Shown here piece by piece: positions 45,916 to 58,278 of a stretch of 64,000 bases of DNA. This stretch comes from Haberlea rhodopensis (lineage: Eukaryota; Streptophyta; Magnoliopsida; Lamiales; Gesneriaceae). The DNA lies in the NCBI GenBank assembly GCA_907163345.1, contig CAJQUN010000014.1:62001-126000 (forward strand). Reading direction: 5' to 3'. Below the pieces are notes generated by a model that worked only from the letters and a program-made list of their open reading frames with translations, was not told where the DNA came from and did not search any database. Made by a program: the position numbers and the translations under genes. Positions within the stretch are counted from its first letter, which is position 1, and the number at the start of each line of letters is the position of its first letter.

Positions 45916-48612
45916 TATACCGCCGGATATCTATAGCGATATTTTATGCCGCTGACTCCATGGCGAGGGATCATGCCGCTGATTCGATAGCGATGGGTTA
46001 TACCGCTATGTGTGTAGCACTGGATTATGCCGCCTACGAGCGATGGGCGCTGCTTATGTACCGCTGGTGGACGATGGATACAGGTATTCCGCTATCTCGA
46101 TAGCGATGAGGTATGGCATATTACTTTTGTTATCAGTATGGTGATTATGGTGTATTATTATTTACCGTCATGTGTTTGACGATGAGATTATGGATGTCGT
46201 GTATCGACAGGTACCGTCATATGTTCGACGATGTTATTTGGGATAACTATGTGGACGCTTGGCGTCATTTTGGTGATTTATACATTCATGTTTATGTATA
46301 TGGTTGTATGGTTTGAGTGCCGATGGTGGGCACATGGTAGGGTCTGGGTATTTAGTTGACGAGACCTTTTGCCGAGCAGGTTTGCTCGATGGATCATTGA
46401 TGCATTGTACCGGTGAGAGTACGCATCGTATTATGGAGGTATATTATTTGTCGAGCAATGATACCCTTGGGTATGCTCGCTGGGATGGCTAAGGCCAAGT
46501 GAATGGTGGTAAGAGTAGTCATTTAGGAAACGACTCGCTTGTTATTGTGATGAGGAGTAAACATGGTTACACCCACCCTAAGGGAGTGGAAGAAGTCCTA
46601 ATGGATTAGGATTGCATGATATTTGAGCGTTGACGCCGGGTTGTCCAGTGTGCTTTGGTGTTTTAGAGATATGTTGGGCAATGACCCACAACTCTAATGG
46701 TTTGGGCGGTATGGTATACCGGGATGGAATGTGTGTCACGTTGATAGGTTGGTATGAGCCTATGGGGCCAGCGAATCGCTAGCCAGGTATTGTTGCAGTA
46801 CTTTGGTGTGCTTGTGTTAGCTATTATAATGCTCGTTGGACTCGAGTTTGGTGAATCGTATGGTGATACGATGAGGGTTATGGTAGACTCTTGTAGTCTC
46901 TATGTGGCATGGTATTTGAGGTAGGGAATACCTCACGGGGACGTTATACGTCATTGTTTTGAAGGACTTGTGCTGGGACAGCTCAAGTTTGTTGGTATTA
47001 CCAACGTGAGTGTCAACAAGTCGTGGTTAGCTCTAGTTGAGCATCCTTGCATATGGCATGCAATGGGAGTCACAATGGTTTGTGAGATATAGTTAGTGGG
47101 GTGACACTACTATATTGATTTTTTTTTTTTTTTATCTCTTGGAGAGATTTGGATTGTACTGTCTTGGAGACAGCTTGCATCGGTCGTGGTTTGATTGTAA
47201 GTCAGCCATGGTAAGCATTACTGATGTTGGACCGAGTAATGGATTTCTTACCTCGGTGAGACGTTTGAGGAGACGTCTTCGGGAAGATGCTCGATTTTGG
47301 AGTACTATGGTATTAGTACAGAGCATCGTTGGAAGGTGTATACATGGCGTATACGGATTTTTGGATCGGGTAATGGTAGTATTGATGCACTACTCTAACC
47401 AATTGTATATTTCTGGGTTCCGGGATATGTTTTGGTATTAATATACCAGGTTTTCCGAACGGTAATTCGAGGATTGGAGGATCATGGATTCATGACTTCT
47501 TCCTTGAGAGGAAGACGGTATTGTGATTCCTACCGGTTGAATCTTTTGGGGAGATTCGTTATTTTGGTTCGTGTGGTGGTGATGTTGAAATCACACCCTT
47601 TGGTTTTGGTTTGTCAACCATCATTCTCCGTGGGGCGAGAATAATCGGGGTTTGACAGTTGGTTTTGGGATTTGGGTGTGATTGGTGACACCCGAGTCTA
47701 TTGCATTGCGTATGCATGTTGTGTGGTGTATGGGCATGTATGCCGTGTGTGTATACGAATGCCAACCTTATTTCGTTCATTGTGGAACGCCGAGTGTGTA
47801 TAATTGGTTTAGTGGATCTCCGGTGTGAGATTGTGGAACCTCGAGATCGGTAATCTCGATGGCACGATGCATTCTAATGAATGATCGTGAGGGTTGTTTG
47901 ATTCCCCGAGGAGGGATCGATGTGATTTGGAATCATGGTGGTTCTTGTTGGATAATTCGATAGCCTTCCTATTTTAGGATTGTTAGATCCAAGGATAAAT
48001 GAGGGATGGCCGAGATTCGGATTTGTTTAGTGTCATGGTTGACACTTGTGTAGGAATGCAATTGGTTGCCTTCCATGTCCCCTATGGAACTTGAGACTTG
48101 GTGGAGTCTTGATGGTGTGTCGGGACCAAGATATGATTTCTTGGAACACACCGGTGTAACATCCTCGGTGATGTATTTTTGTGTGGATCAGTGACCGTGG
48201 GTAACCCGGTCCGGGTTGCAAGTGGTGCAACTACTCCTTTGGAGGAGATGGGCTGGGAAGCGAAAACTGGTTTTTCTGTGAGTATACTGTTGTATACTAG
48301 TGGTCCCCACCATGACGATATGTGTCATGCATCGTGGGAAGGTGGTGAATATCACGGGATGATGTCTATGTCAGAACTAATGGTGATTTGGTTGGGTTGC
48401 AGTTTTGGTGGACTGACTTGTGGGACGATTCACGTCGAGGTATGTTGTTATCTTTCGGGTTTGTATTGGTTTTGGCGTTGCGCTATTTTGGGGCTTGGTG
48501 CGAGACTGGTATTCTCGCAGTTGTTAATTCGATTCTAAGGTGATTCAGAATCAGGGTCTTGGCCTTGTTTTGTTGGTGTAGTCCTGGTGTTACGAGGAGT
48601 ACACCGGTGCAA

Positions 48613-48646
48613 TTTCGAGGACGAAATTTTATTAGTAGGGGATAAT
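48613..48646 (+). promoter_or_regulatory. Pre-LTR hairpin and purine tract of G
   Basis: TTTCGAGGACGAAA (48613-48626), then TTAGTAGGGGATAAT abutting the 3' LTR, nearly as in A. Confidence 0.75.
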
Positions 48647-51265
48647 TGTGATGTCCGGGAATTAATGGTGTTAATCCCGGTGTAGTATTAATCCTGGATG
48701 GATTTTTAATTATGGCAATTAGGAATTAATTGCGGTTCGGCATCTCCCGAGGTTGGTAAATCGGGCCTTCTGGGCTCGTCTAATTGATTAGTTGGGATCG
48801 TTGGATCCCGAGGTTGAGATCGTATTCTCATTCCGGTGAAAACCTGCGAGTTGGGTTTTTAGTGTGACTCAGAATTTCGGGTGCTGTGTGTGGGCACCGG
48901 TAGGGGGTTTTTGAGTTAGAGAGAGAGTTTTTGAAAACAGATGATTTTTAATGAATCATGATGTATTGGTGAAGGTATTGGTATTTTGGGGCATTTTTGC
49001 TATATATACCAGTTGGACTCGGGATTCCGTCATTTGGAATCCATTTCTCTCTCTCTCCCTCCCCTCTCCTGCGATAAACCCTTCTCCCCCATTTCCCTTT
49101 TCTCCCTTGGAGGAGAAATCGCGGGTAGCTTGGCTTGGAGGCCGGTTTTCTCGAAGATAATCAGGTATTAATCTCCCCCTCGTCATTAGCTTCGGTTTGA
49201 TAGTAGTATGGTAGCTTTTGGTTGAGGTTTTGGTTGGCTTTGGGTTTTGGGAATTTTGGGTTTAAATCTAATATGTTGATTTCAGTGTTTTCATGGAGTT
49301 TAATTGTTGTATTTGAGGTGTTGAGGTTGTATGGGGTGCTGGTTTGGAGTTTGGGTGTTAAAAACACCATTAAAGCTCGAGTTTTCGGAAAATTGCAGTC
49401 CGCGATCGATCTTGGCGAGGCGCCGATCGATCGCGACATGCTACTGGATTTGGGAAGGCGATGAGCAGTAGCGGCGATCGATCGCGAGAAGTGGGCGATC
49501 GATCGCGAGGGTCTTGGCGATCGATCGCGGGATGTGGCGATCGATCGCGGCTTGTTTATTTTCGGACAGTAGGGTATGGCGATCGATCGCGGCTTGGCGC
49601 CGATCGATCGCGGCCCTGTTCCCTTGGGTTTTTTTTCAAATTTTGGAAAATGTTGGGATTTTGGAATCGGGGTTTTAAGGGGCCGTTTCCGGGGCAATGT
49701 CTACATTCCAATGTGAATGCTATACTTTTAAAATGGATTGGTTGAGGCCAAAGTTCAATAAAACGGAATTCCCGGTTGAATTCTTGGTTATCTTTTAAAC
49801 TTGTTAATGGTATATTTTGGGTATTATGCATGTTTAGCCGGGGGGGGGGGGGCTTTTATTTTGGTAATCATCATGGATTGACGATATGACTGGGAGTCTT
49901 GAACGTGCTTGGACACGTAATCGCATGCTTATTCTTGATTGTGAGTTGTTTATGTGTTTTAGCACATATTCCTCGGAGCATGGAACTCGAGCAAGGTTTG
50001 GCTCGGACTTCGGAAATTAAGGTACGTGGGACGTACGAGCATAGCCTATTATAGTATTGCAACTGTAATATGCATGGTTTGTGATAATGGTATTAAATGG
50101 GCATTGGAATACATGGTGTATGGTAATTGTATTATATGGACATTACAATATCTGGCAGGTGGTCTGGCATGTGGTAATTACATTGGATAAATATTGAGAT
50201 GCATGGTGCACTATATTTACTTCAAATGGATAATGATATGCATGGTAAACGGTCTTTGCCTTCAATGGATATATATATATATATATATATTGGGAATCAT
50301 ACAGTGCCGCCTTCGAGCGAGCAATGATTCGGGATGCGGTCGCCATTGGGCGACCATCGGTTATGACGCCGCTATTGTTGAGCGTGCGCGAGGTTTAGAA
50401 TGCCGCTATTGTGGAGCGAGCAATGAAATAAGAACATGGAATTGTTGGTTAGATATATGCGATATCTATAGTCTTTTACATTATGTTCTTATCCCTTTGA
50501 TTATGGAACTGGTATCATAGAACGGTATTAGTTAATCTATGTGACGATTAACTGGCTTTGGGAATTTGATGAGTTTGGTTATTTTGAGAACAGGGACAAT
50601 ACAGGGGGATCCCGGATGAGGGTATTGCCATCCAGGGAGTATCATTTAAATTATGGCATTTACATTCTGTAAATTATGAATTGCAATATTATTATTTTGT
50701 GATTGGTGGTATTGGTATGCTCACCCCGTGTGGGGGCTGTCTCTGTTGGGGCAGGTAACACAGGTGTAGCGGCTTTGGAGTCGAGCTCGGGCTTTTGGTT
50801 AGAGGTACTTCCAGGATCGAGGTACCAGAGCTGGCTGGATGGACGCTCAGATCCAGTGTTGAGATCGAGTTGTGCTTGGAAGGTGCTTCCAGGATAGAAG
50901 TACCAGTAGCGGTATCCGGTATAGTGTTTTATGCATCAAATACACGTTTATTCATTGAGTACACCTTACGTGTATATGGGATGTATAAATGGGCTATGGC
51001 CTCTTTCTGTTCATTATGGTTGCATGCAATTAATTATGGAAATTGCTAAATGAACTAAGAGCATATTAGTGTATTATGTGGGTGCATGTTATGTGAATAA
51101 TAATGGTAGGGGGAATTTGAATATTGGAAATTGAATGCAAGAAATTTTCTGGGTAGCATACGGTGTTGCACTTGCATAGGGTTTTTCCCCTGATGGTATG
51201 AATATATGCACTCATGGTATGGCTTAATGCACTAATTACGGGTTAAGGGCACGGGGGTCCTTACA
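48647..51265 (+). repeat. 3' LTR of element G
   Basis: 2,619 bp, copy of 42231-44848 including palindrome pairs (49403-49610), GTACGT repeat (50022-50036) and all hairpins. Confidence 0.95.
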
Positions 51266-51270
51266 GGCGG

Positions 51271-52419
51271 CATTATCTTTATGGTACTTCTTTCACCATT
51301 TACACGGACCATAAGAGCTTGAAGTTCCTATTTACCCAAGCGGAACTGAATATGAGGCAAAGGAGGTGGATGGACTTGCTCAAGGACTATGATTGCGAGA
51401 TAGAGTACCATCCAGGGAAGGCGAACCTGACAGCTGACGCTTTAAGTAGGAAGGTGAAGTGTACGGCAGATGATGCTATTCAGTTATCGGCCTTGATGAC
51501 CTCTTGTTGTCATTTGGGATATGACTTTGATTTAGATGTATCGCCGGTGCTGGTATCGACCCTATTGGCAGAACCGGACATCTTTGAACTTATCAGGAAA
51601 GCTCAGATGGCAGACGTTGAGGTACAGAGATGGTTATCATATTTACGTCTGGGTCAGTTATCGAAGTTCAGAGTAGCAGAAGATGGTTCCTTGAGGCTTG
51701 GTAACCGTTGGGTAGTGCCGAGGGCACCAGAGTTGCGTCAAGGAATCTTGCATCGTGCTCATGGTAGCAGATTTAGCATCCATCCAGGTGGGAGAAAGAT
51801 GTACAAGGACTTGTGTGATCAATTTTGGTGGAGACAGATGAAGAGAGACGTTATGTCATTCGTTAAGAAGTGCCTGATTTGCCAACAAGTGAGAGCAGAA
51901 AGGCAGAGGCCCGGAGGTGAGTTGAAGAGTTTAGAGATACCAGAGTGGAAGTGGGAGCACATCTCTATGGATTTTGTGACCCACTTGCCAAGGACTGCCT
52001 CGGGATTCGATGCGATCTGGGTAATTGTGGATCGACTGACGAAGGTGGCTCACTTCATCCCATATTGTATGTCTTTCACATACTTAAAGATGGCCCAGTT
52101 GTATGTACGGGACGTGGTGAGATTGCATGGCATCCCAGTCTCGATTGTGTCTGATAGAGACCCGCGGTTCACATCGCACTTTTGGGAGGGTCTTCAATCG
52201 GCTTTGGGTACAGAAGTGAGGCTGAGTACGGCTTATCACCCTCAGACAGATGGTCAGACAGAGCGTACCATATAGACGCTTGAGGACATATTGAGGGCGT
52301 GTGTTTTGGAGTTTGATACTCCGTGGCAAGATTCAGTGCCACTAGTGGAATTCTCTTATAACAACAGTTATCAGGCGAGCATTCAGATGGCTCCATTCAA
52401 GGCCCTTTACGGTCGATGA
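51271..52419 (+). pseudogene. pol: B RNase H end and integrase
   Basis: Resumes in frame after G: HYLYGTSFTIYTDHKSLKF, ADALSRK, integrase zinc region (IHPGGRKMYKDL, CLICQQV intact), MDFVTHLP, VSDRDPRFTSHFWEG and the AYHPQTDGQTERT segment with its Glu. TAG at 52273-52275 replaces Gln in TIQTLED (CAG to TAG). TGA at 52417-52419 replaces Arg in YGRRC (CGA to TGA). Confidence 0.92.
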
Positions 52420-52964
52420 TGTAGGTCACCGTTGTACTGGGAAGATTTGACTAGTAAGGTGGTCGGAGGACCGGAATTGATTCGTGAAATGGAAGAGAAA
52501 ATCAAAGTGATCCGTCAGAAAATGAAAGCGGCTCAAGATAGGCAAGCGGCCTATGCTAATAATCGACGGCGACCATTGGAATTCCAAGTGGGAGACAGAG
52601 TCTTTCTGAAAATCTCACCTTTCAGAGGTGTAGTTCGTTTCGGTATGCGCGGGAAGTTGTCTCCGAGATATGTTGGGCCGTACGAGGTATTGCAGCGCAT
52701 CGGCACTTTGGCTTACCGTTTGGCCCTACCGCCGTCCTTGTCTGGTATACATGATGTCTTCCATGTATCTATGTTGAGGAAGTATGAACCAGACCCGTCT
52801 CATGTGTTGCAGCCTTCAAAGGTTCAGTTGAGTTCAGATGTATCCTATGTTGAACGGCCGTCAGAATTCTGGATCGAGAGGATCGCAGACTTCGAAGCAA
52901 GGTGGTACCGATGGTCAAGGTTCAGTGGGATCGTCAGGGTATCGAAGAGGCCACGTGGGAGACG
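52420..52964 (+). pseudogene. pol: B integrase C-terminus and truncated chromodomain
   Basis: Open segment with QDRQAAYANNRRRPLEFQVG, KISPFRGVVRFGMRGKL and IHDVFHVSMLRKY. Loss of one G near 52860 shifts the frame; the other frame continues VKVQWDRQGIEEATWETE, a chromodomain core, then stops where sequence changes to LTR at about 52965. The end of pol, the purine tract and the first ~11 bp of the LTR are deleted, with GAAATG shared at the junction. Confidence 0.88.
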
Positions 52965-54266
52965 GAAATGATTAATTGTGTTTAAGGCATTAATTGTGTT
53001 CATATGATTAAATATGATTAATTATGGTGATAATTGCCTTATGTGTTAGAATTAATTGCCATGTGGAAATGCTTGGTTATGTGGACTGGTGGAGCATTTC
53101 AGGGTGCATGTTGGGCATGTTGGGATAATTGTTATTAGCATGATTTATTTGCTATGGCTAGCAATTAATTTGGAAATCTTGAGTTTAATTGATGTTTTGG
53201 TGCATTTTGGATTAATGCTTTTAAAAATATCTTGTTGGGGTGTTTTATACACCATGGGATTGTGGAATACATTTTAATTAAACTCAAACCCTTATACCCC
53301 AACCCCCACCTTTACCAAATCACTTTACCTTTACCAAACCACCACCCAAACCCTTCCTTTTCTCTTCATTTTCGTTTTTGAGCTTAAGGGTGAAGAGAAA
53401 TTCTTGCAAAAAGTTGATTTGTGGAGTTTATTGGGAGATTTGAGGTCCCAAGAGGTATGGATGCCTCCATGTCATTTTTGTTGTGTTTGGTTTAGTTTTG
53501 AAATGGTTTTGAAATGATTTTGAAATGGGTTGTTGTGGGTTGGTGTTGTTTTGGTTGAGGGTTGGATTTATGTTTGTTTGAGGTGTATTTTTGAAGGTTT
53601 ATGTTGTTGGTTTGATGGTTTAAGTGTTGGTATGGAGTGGAAGGAATTTTGGTGCAAAAATGGTGAAAATCGCGTGTCTGTGCGAGGCGATCGACCGCCT
53701 GAAAAGAGGCGACCGATCGCCTATGGACAGTACCCAAATTGCAGGGCAGGCGATCGATCGCCTGAAATGAGGCGACCGATCGCCGAGAGGCAGTAGCCAA
53801 TTCAAGGGGTAGGCGATCGATCGCCATATTTGGCGCGATCGATCGCCGCGAAGAAAAATTTGAGGCGATCGATCGCCTTAGCGAAGCGATCGATCGCCAG
53901 CTGTGGAATTTTGAAAAATGATTTCTTTTGACGAATTTTTGGTATTCGACTATTATTTGGCTTCTAATATTGATTTGTATGGTTGTGTAGAACCATCTAA
54001 GGTGCCAACAACATCGAGGAGATAAAGTTATACAACTTCTCCACTTGTGAAACTAAGGTACGTAGTGAGACGTACGAGCATCGGACGGTAAATCGTGTTA
54101 CAACTTTAATGATGCATATTGTGAATAGTGTGTCCTTATATGTGATGGAATATGTGAAATGATAGTGTTATATCATGACATTGGAATCAATTGTGTTTGA
54201 TTATTGTGGTAGAATTGATGAATGTTCCGGTAGGCTTTATCTCCGAGCGAGGGAGGTACTTGCCGC
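52965..54266 (+). repeat. 3' LTR of B, truncated at both ends
   Basis: Matches 35991 to about 37313 of the 5' LTR. It carries the palindrome pairs (about 53690-53898) and GTACGT repeat (54058-54075). Lacks a 12-bp repeat near 36635 of the 5' copy. Interrupted at 54267 by LTR D within the hairpin array. Confidence 0.92.
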
Positions 54267-55922
54267 TGATCGCTTTTATTTTAAACAATTAATTCCAATC
54301 TAGCGATTTTAGACCGCAAGTGCACGGTGTCAAGTTTTAGTATAGATAGGAAGATACGGATTGTCGAACCCACAGAGACTAACAAGCAAGTACCAAATAA
54401 GATGTCTTTTAACTATATTTAACCTACGATAATCAATTAATAATTAAACTAAACTAAATTAAGCTACTATAATCCAACCAAAATAGTCAACGATCACGAG
54501 AAAAATCCACAAGAAAGTATCAAGACAATTATTCACCTAACCCAACTCTTACAATTCTTTTCTCCACACATCTCTAAGGTGACAGGTTTTCCGAATTTAT
54601 TCAATATACTCTCTCGAGCTATATTAAGTCTAACATCAAATTGCAACTAGTAACTCTCGTTCACGTAATTAACAATTTAATATTGAATGCGATTTATGAA
54701 AACCACTAACTTTAGATTAAACAACCCAAAGCTGTCACTCGTGTGTGATTTTATCTCTCGATCTCAATCTTTAACACACGGCATGAATTATTAAATCGTA
54801 TTATAATTTCATCTCTCGATCTCAATTATAATAGAATATCATTCAAAGGTGATCAATCCTTCAAAAGCATTAAGAACAATAACACATGCACTTTGAAGAT
54901 ATATGAATTCAATCTCAAAATCAATAGGAAAAACTATGTTATTGATATCTCTCAATCATCAAAAACATGACAATCCAATTATTCATGTAAAACAATAATA
55001 GAAAAGTAAAAGAAAACTCCCAAGTCGACTCTTTCGTTGATTCTCGATCCTTCCTCGCTTCTTTCTCGATCGTGCTCTTCGATTATCTTGTTGGCTCGTT
55101 CCAAAACATAGGGTGAAGGGTTGATGAGTGATGATGGATGGTGAAGAGTGGAAGAAAGATGGAGGTTATGGTGGAGTGAATGGCTGCTGGTCGTGTGAAG
55201 GAGGCGTGAGGTTAGAGTGAAGAAAAGAGGCGTGTGGTTTTGTGGAATTGAAGGAAAGGGGGGGCTGAGATGGAGGCTGTGATGTGAGTGTTCTAGGGTT
55301 AAAATCTGATGTTTTGGTTGTAAAAATCGTTTGTAATATATAGGGGAAGGGAATCAAGGACTTCCTTGTTGGAAACAAACTCTATAAGGAAGGTATTTTT
55401 ATGAAAACACATCGTCCCGATCGATCCGAAAAAGTGGCCGATCGATCGAGCCTTCCAGTAAGAATTTCGCTCAGTTTTCAGCCTTTCTCGATCGATCGAA
55501 ATGGTTTCTCGATCGATCGCCTTTCACAGTAAGTTTCTTCGCCTTTTTCAGCTTCTGGCGAGTTTCGTATTTTGGCCGTAACTTTCTCATAAAAACTCTG
55601 AATTTGATGAATCAGCTGTCCACGCGAAGATAAGAGAAAGTTATACAACTTTTATATGGAACACATTTCCAAAACATGGCTCGAACATATAGTAATATGA
55701 GGAGAAAGGAGCAACATGTATCTTGGATTCTGGTTTCTTCCTCTTTTCTTCAACTTAATTCATTTTTTCATCATTTTAGCTTGATTTCTTCCCCTTTTAT
55801 GAATTTCAACATTGATTCCTAAAATAGAGAAATATATACCATAAACCATAAGATATTCCAAGAATCAACACGAAAACATGTACATATCATAGCCTAAAAA
55901 CGCGTAATATTCAACCCTATCA
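54267..55922 (-). repeat. 3' LTR of Athila/Tat-like element D
   Basis: 1,656 bp; minus strand begins TGATAGGGTTGAATATTACG directly after AAGTTTGGGGGAGT. Plus-strand end TGATCGC..., with GTCGAACCCACAGAGAC near 54374. No coding sequence. Carries two palindrome pairs (55418-55519). Confidence 0.82.
55418..55519 (-). repeat. Two pairs of CGATCGATCG palindromes (LTR D)
   Basis: Starts at 55418 (last base off), 55439, 55489 and 55510; spacings 21, 50, 21, the same layout as in LTR A (21, 49, 22). Confidence 0.87.
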
Positions 55923-55936
55923 ACTCCCCCAAACTT
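55923..55936 (-). promoter_or_regulatory. Polypurine tract of D
   Basis: Minus strand AAGTTTGGGGGAGT immediately before the LTR; form typical of Athila/Tat elements. A related AAGTTTGGAGGAG lies near 57150. Confidence 0.82.
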
Positions 55937-57550
55937 ATCACTTAATCGTCCTTGATTAAGCATTATGATCATAAGGTAGAGTTCATTCTTGATATTTGAA
56001 ACAATTATTTCATGACTTATTTTATTCTCAGAAATCTCATGCACATATACAAAAGTTGACAAGACATGTTTTCTCCTAATTCAAGCAACATATCTCAAAA
56101 TCGGAACGTGTGTGTGTGATATAGTCAGTCTCAAGTTTCATACACATATTCAAGATCAAATCATGTTAATCAACTCAAAGTCGAGATTATTATCAAGCAC
56201 CCTATAAGCCTATTTTCAAACAACTTCTCCACTAATGATAGTTACTCTCTAGACTTGGATCAAAAGGACTTTTTAAGCTTGTAATGTAAGGCCTTTGGTG
56301 TTGGCTTCAAAGAAAAGATAGGATAAGCGCAAAGAAGAGAGTATAATCATTTACAGTTCAAATTTTTCGCACACATCGAGCTTTTCTTCTTTTTCTTTTA
56401 TAGCCTTGGCCACTTTGGGTCTTATTTAGTCAATCTTTTTCTCAAGGCTTTTTATCTATCTTTGTCTTTTCTCATTCATCATTTTTTTCAATAAGCTCAT
56501 CAAGATATAACAATTCAAGTGCATCGAATGATATTCATTATACTCCCTTAGGGTAAGGATAACTTTTTTCATTTAGGCTCAAGGGTAAGTATAATGAGTT
56601 TGCCAAGAATGTCGAATGGGGTCTAATTATATGCAATGCATATACCATTCTTTTTTCAATAAAGCTCAAATAGGACACTAGGGATTGATATAGACTAGGT
56701 AAGCTTGAAAGGCTCAAACGTGTCAAAGATTGCCTAGATCATTTCCAAGTCAAGTTTGTAACTATAAAATTTCGCCTCAAAGTGTCATCATCAAATAAGT
56801 TCTATGATAGCTCTAAGATGCTCAAGACAAATCATCAAGTTCACAACAATTATCACTATTCAACATGCAATCCACAAGATCATGACTCATTGTGCTCAAA
56901 GTATTCCTCATTCTTGACATGCTAACTCAAATTAGGATATTCATGTACAAGTCCAATCACAAATCAAGTTCATATGCATAGTGAGATCAAAATCCTCATT
57001 GAATAGTCACTACTATAATTCATTCTTTTCTCAAGTTTGAACTCATAAAAAAAAATTTAGCTCATAATAATCGGACGATTCAAGTGTCATTTAAGCACGC
57101 AACATGTGGTTAAAACAAGTAAAACATGCAAGCTACTACTCCTCCAAACTTAAATCAAACATTGCCTCAATGTTTACAAGAATTAAAAGGGAAAAAGTGA
57201 ACTCCCCTGATCAAGACGCTTGCATGAGGGTTGAGGAAGATTGGCTTTTGAAAGCTCCACTGTTGTAGGGGTTCATCGCTCCAACCAAGTACCTAGCAAG
57301 AGAAGAATGCAAATGAAATAGTCGACACGAGAGATAAACAAACTAAATGCAAAAACTAAAAATAAACAAAACTAAATGGCAAAAGGATACGCTTGGGTTG
57401 CCTCCCAAGAAGCGCTGATTTTTAGTCGTCGGCTTGACCATCAGAAGCAACCATCAAAGAGCGGCTGCCGCCCATAGTAAGTATCATATGATACCACTAA
57501 TGGGTCTTCATTCAGTATGCCCTCAATATTGGCAAGATTGTAACAGTGTA
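55937..57550 (-). other. Post-pol non-coding tail of element D
   Basis: 1.6 kb, AT-rich, no credible ORF. The minus strand has ACATTGAGGCAATGTTTGAT then TTAAGTTTGGAGGAG (about 57174-57140) and GCGCTTCTTGGGAGGCAACC (near 57412), both familiar from the region after pol in plant Athila/Tat elements. The pol gene itself lies beyond the C insertion, outside the window. Confidence 0.7.
57391..57410 (-). other. CTTGGG/CCCAAG hairpin of D
   Basis: Perfect 6-bp inverted repeat around TTGCCT, part of the conserved GGGAGGCAACCC motif downstream of pol in Athila/Tat elements. Confidence 0.65.
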
Positions 57551-58278
57551 TGTGATATCCCCGAAATGATTAATTGCAATTCGGTGCATTAATTGTGTTT
57601 ATATGATTAATTATGGTAGTAATTAATTATGTGTTGGAATTATTATGTTGAAATGCTTAGTCACGTGATAGGGTGACCCGGGATAGCATTTCAGGGTGCT
57701 TGTTGGGTATGTTGGGAATTATTGTTGGAAGCATGATTTATTTGCCATGGTTAGCAATTAATTAATAAATCGTGCATTTAATTGATATTTTGGTGCATTT
57801 GGTTTAATGCTTTGGAAAATATCATGTTGGGGTGTTTTATACACCGTGGTATTGTATGCACCCTATTTTAACTTATAACCCCCCACCTTTACCAACACCC
57901 ACACTTTACCAAAATCAAATCCACAAACCCTTCCTCCTTCCATTTTCGAGCTCAAGCTTTGGGGTGAAGAGAAACCTTTCAAAAAATCTTGATTTGTGGA
58001 GCTTGTTGGGTGATTTGAGGTCCGCAAGAGGTATGGATACCTCATGGTTATTTTTGTAAGGTTTTGTTTAAGTTTGGTATGTTTTTGAAGGATTTTGAAA
58101 TGGGTTTGTTTTGGATTGTTGTGGTTTTGGTTATATGTTGGATTTATACTTGTTTTAAAGTATATTTTGGTGGTTTATGTTGTTTAGATGTTGTTGGTTT
58201 GTTTGGTTAAGTGTTGGTATGGATTGGAAGGATTTTTGGGTGCAAAAAAAATGGTGAAAAACGCGACTCTGCGCGAGG

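Larger units (their letters stand above)
44865..48612 (+). other. Non-coding interior of G
   Basis: 3.7 kb with no gag, protease, RT or integrase motif in any frame I read. The first third is hairpin minisatellite (45150-45620) and a 27-bp tandem repeat (45678-45915); 46100-48600 is unique, G/T-rich sequence with a T-run near 47120. Small ORFs look random. Confidence 0.8.
42231..51265 (+). mobile_element. Complete non-coding LTR retrotransposon G
   Basis: 9,035 bp, LTRs 2,618 and 2,619 bp, target duplication GGCGG (42226-42230 and 51266-51270), Met-tRNA primer site, 3.8-kb interior without gag or pol, purine run before the 3' LTR. The LTRs differ, as far as I can read, only by one T in a T-run (near 43210/49626) and one AT in an (AT)n tract (near 43860/50285), so insertion was recent. 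It fits a large non-autonomous derivative (LARD-like). Shared LTR ends, primer site and pre-LTR motif with A, B and C suggest Tekay proteins mobilise it. Confidence 0.93.
35980..54266 (+). mobile_element. Tekay/Del-type Ty3/gypsy element B, nested
   Basis: 5' LTR, Met-tRNA primer site, gag, pol with chromodomain remnant, truncated 3' LTR. It is interrupted by a solo copia LTR (38503-39816) and by element G (42231-51265). The 3' LTR is cut by element D. Over the 1.3 kb both LTRs share I count about seven substitutions and three indels, so B is young although gag and pol hold stops and frameshifts. Confidence 0.92.

Noticed and set aside
45621..46103. 160-codon ORF with a GYFIGDG-type repeat as a protein gene
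   Set aside because: It is the 27-bp minisatellite read through; no recognisable domain or start context.
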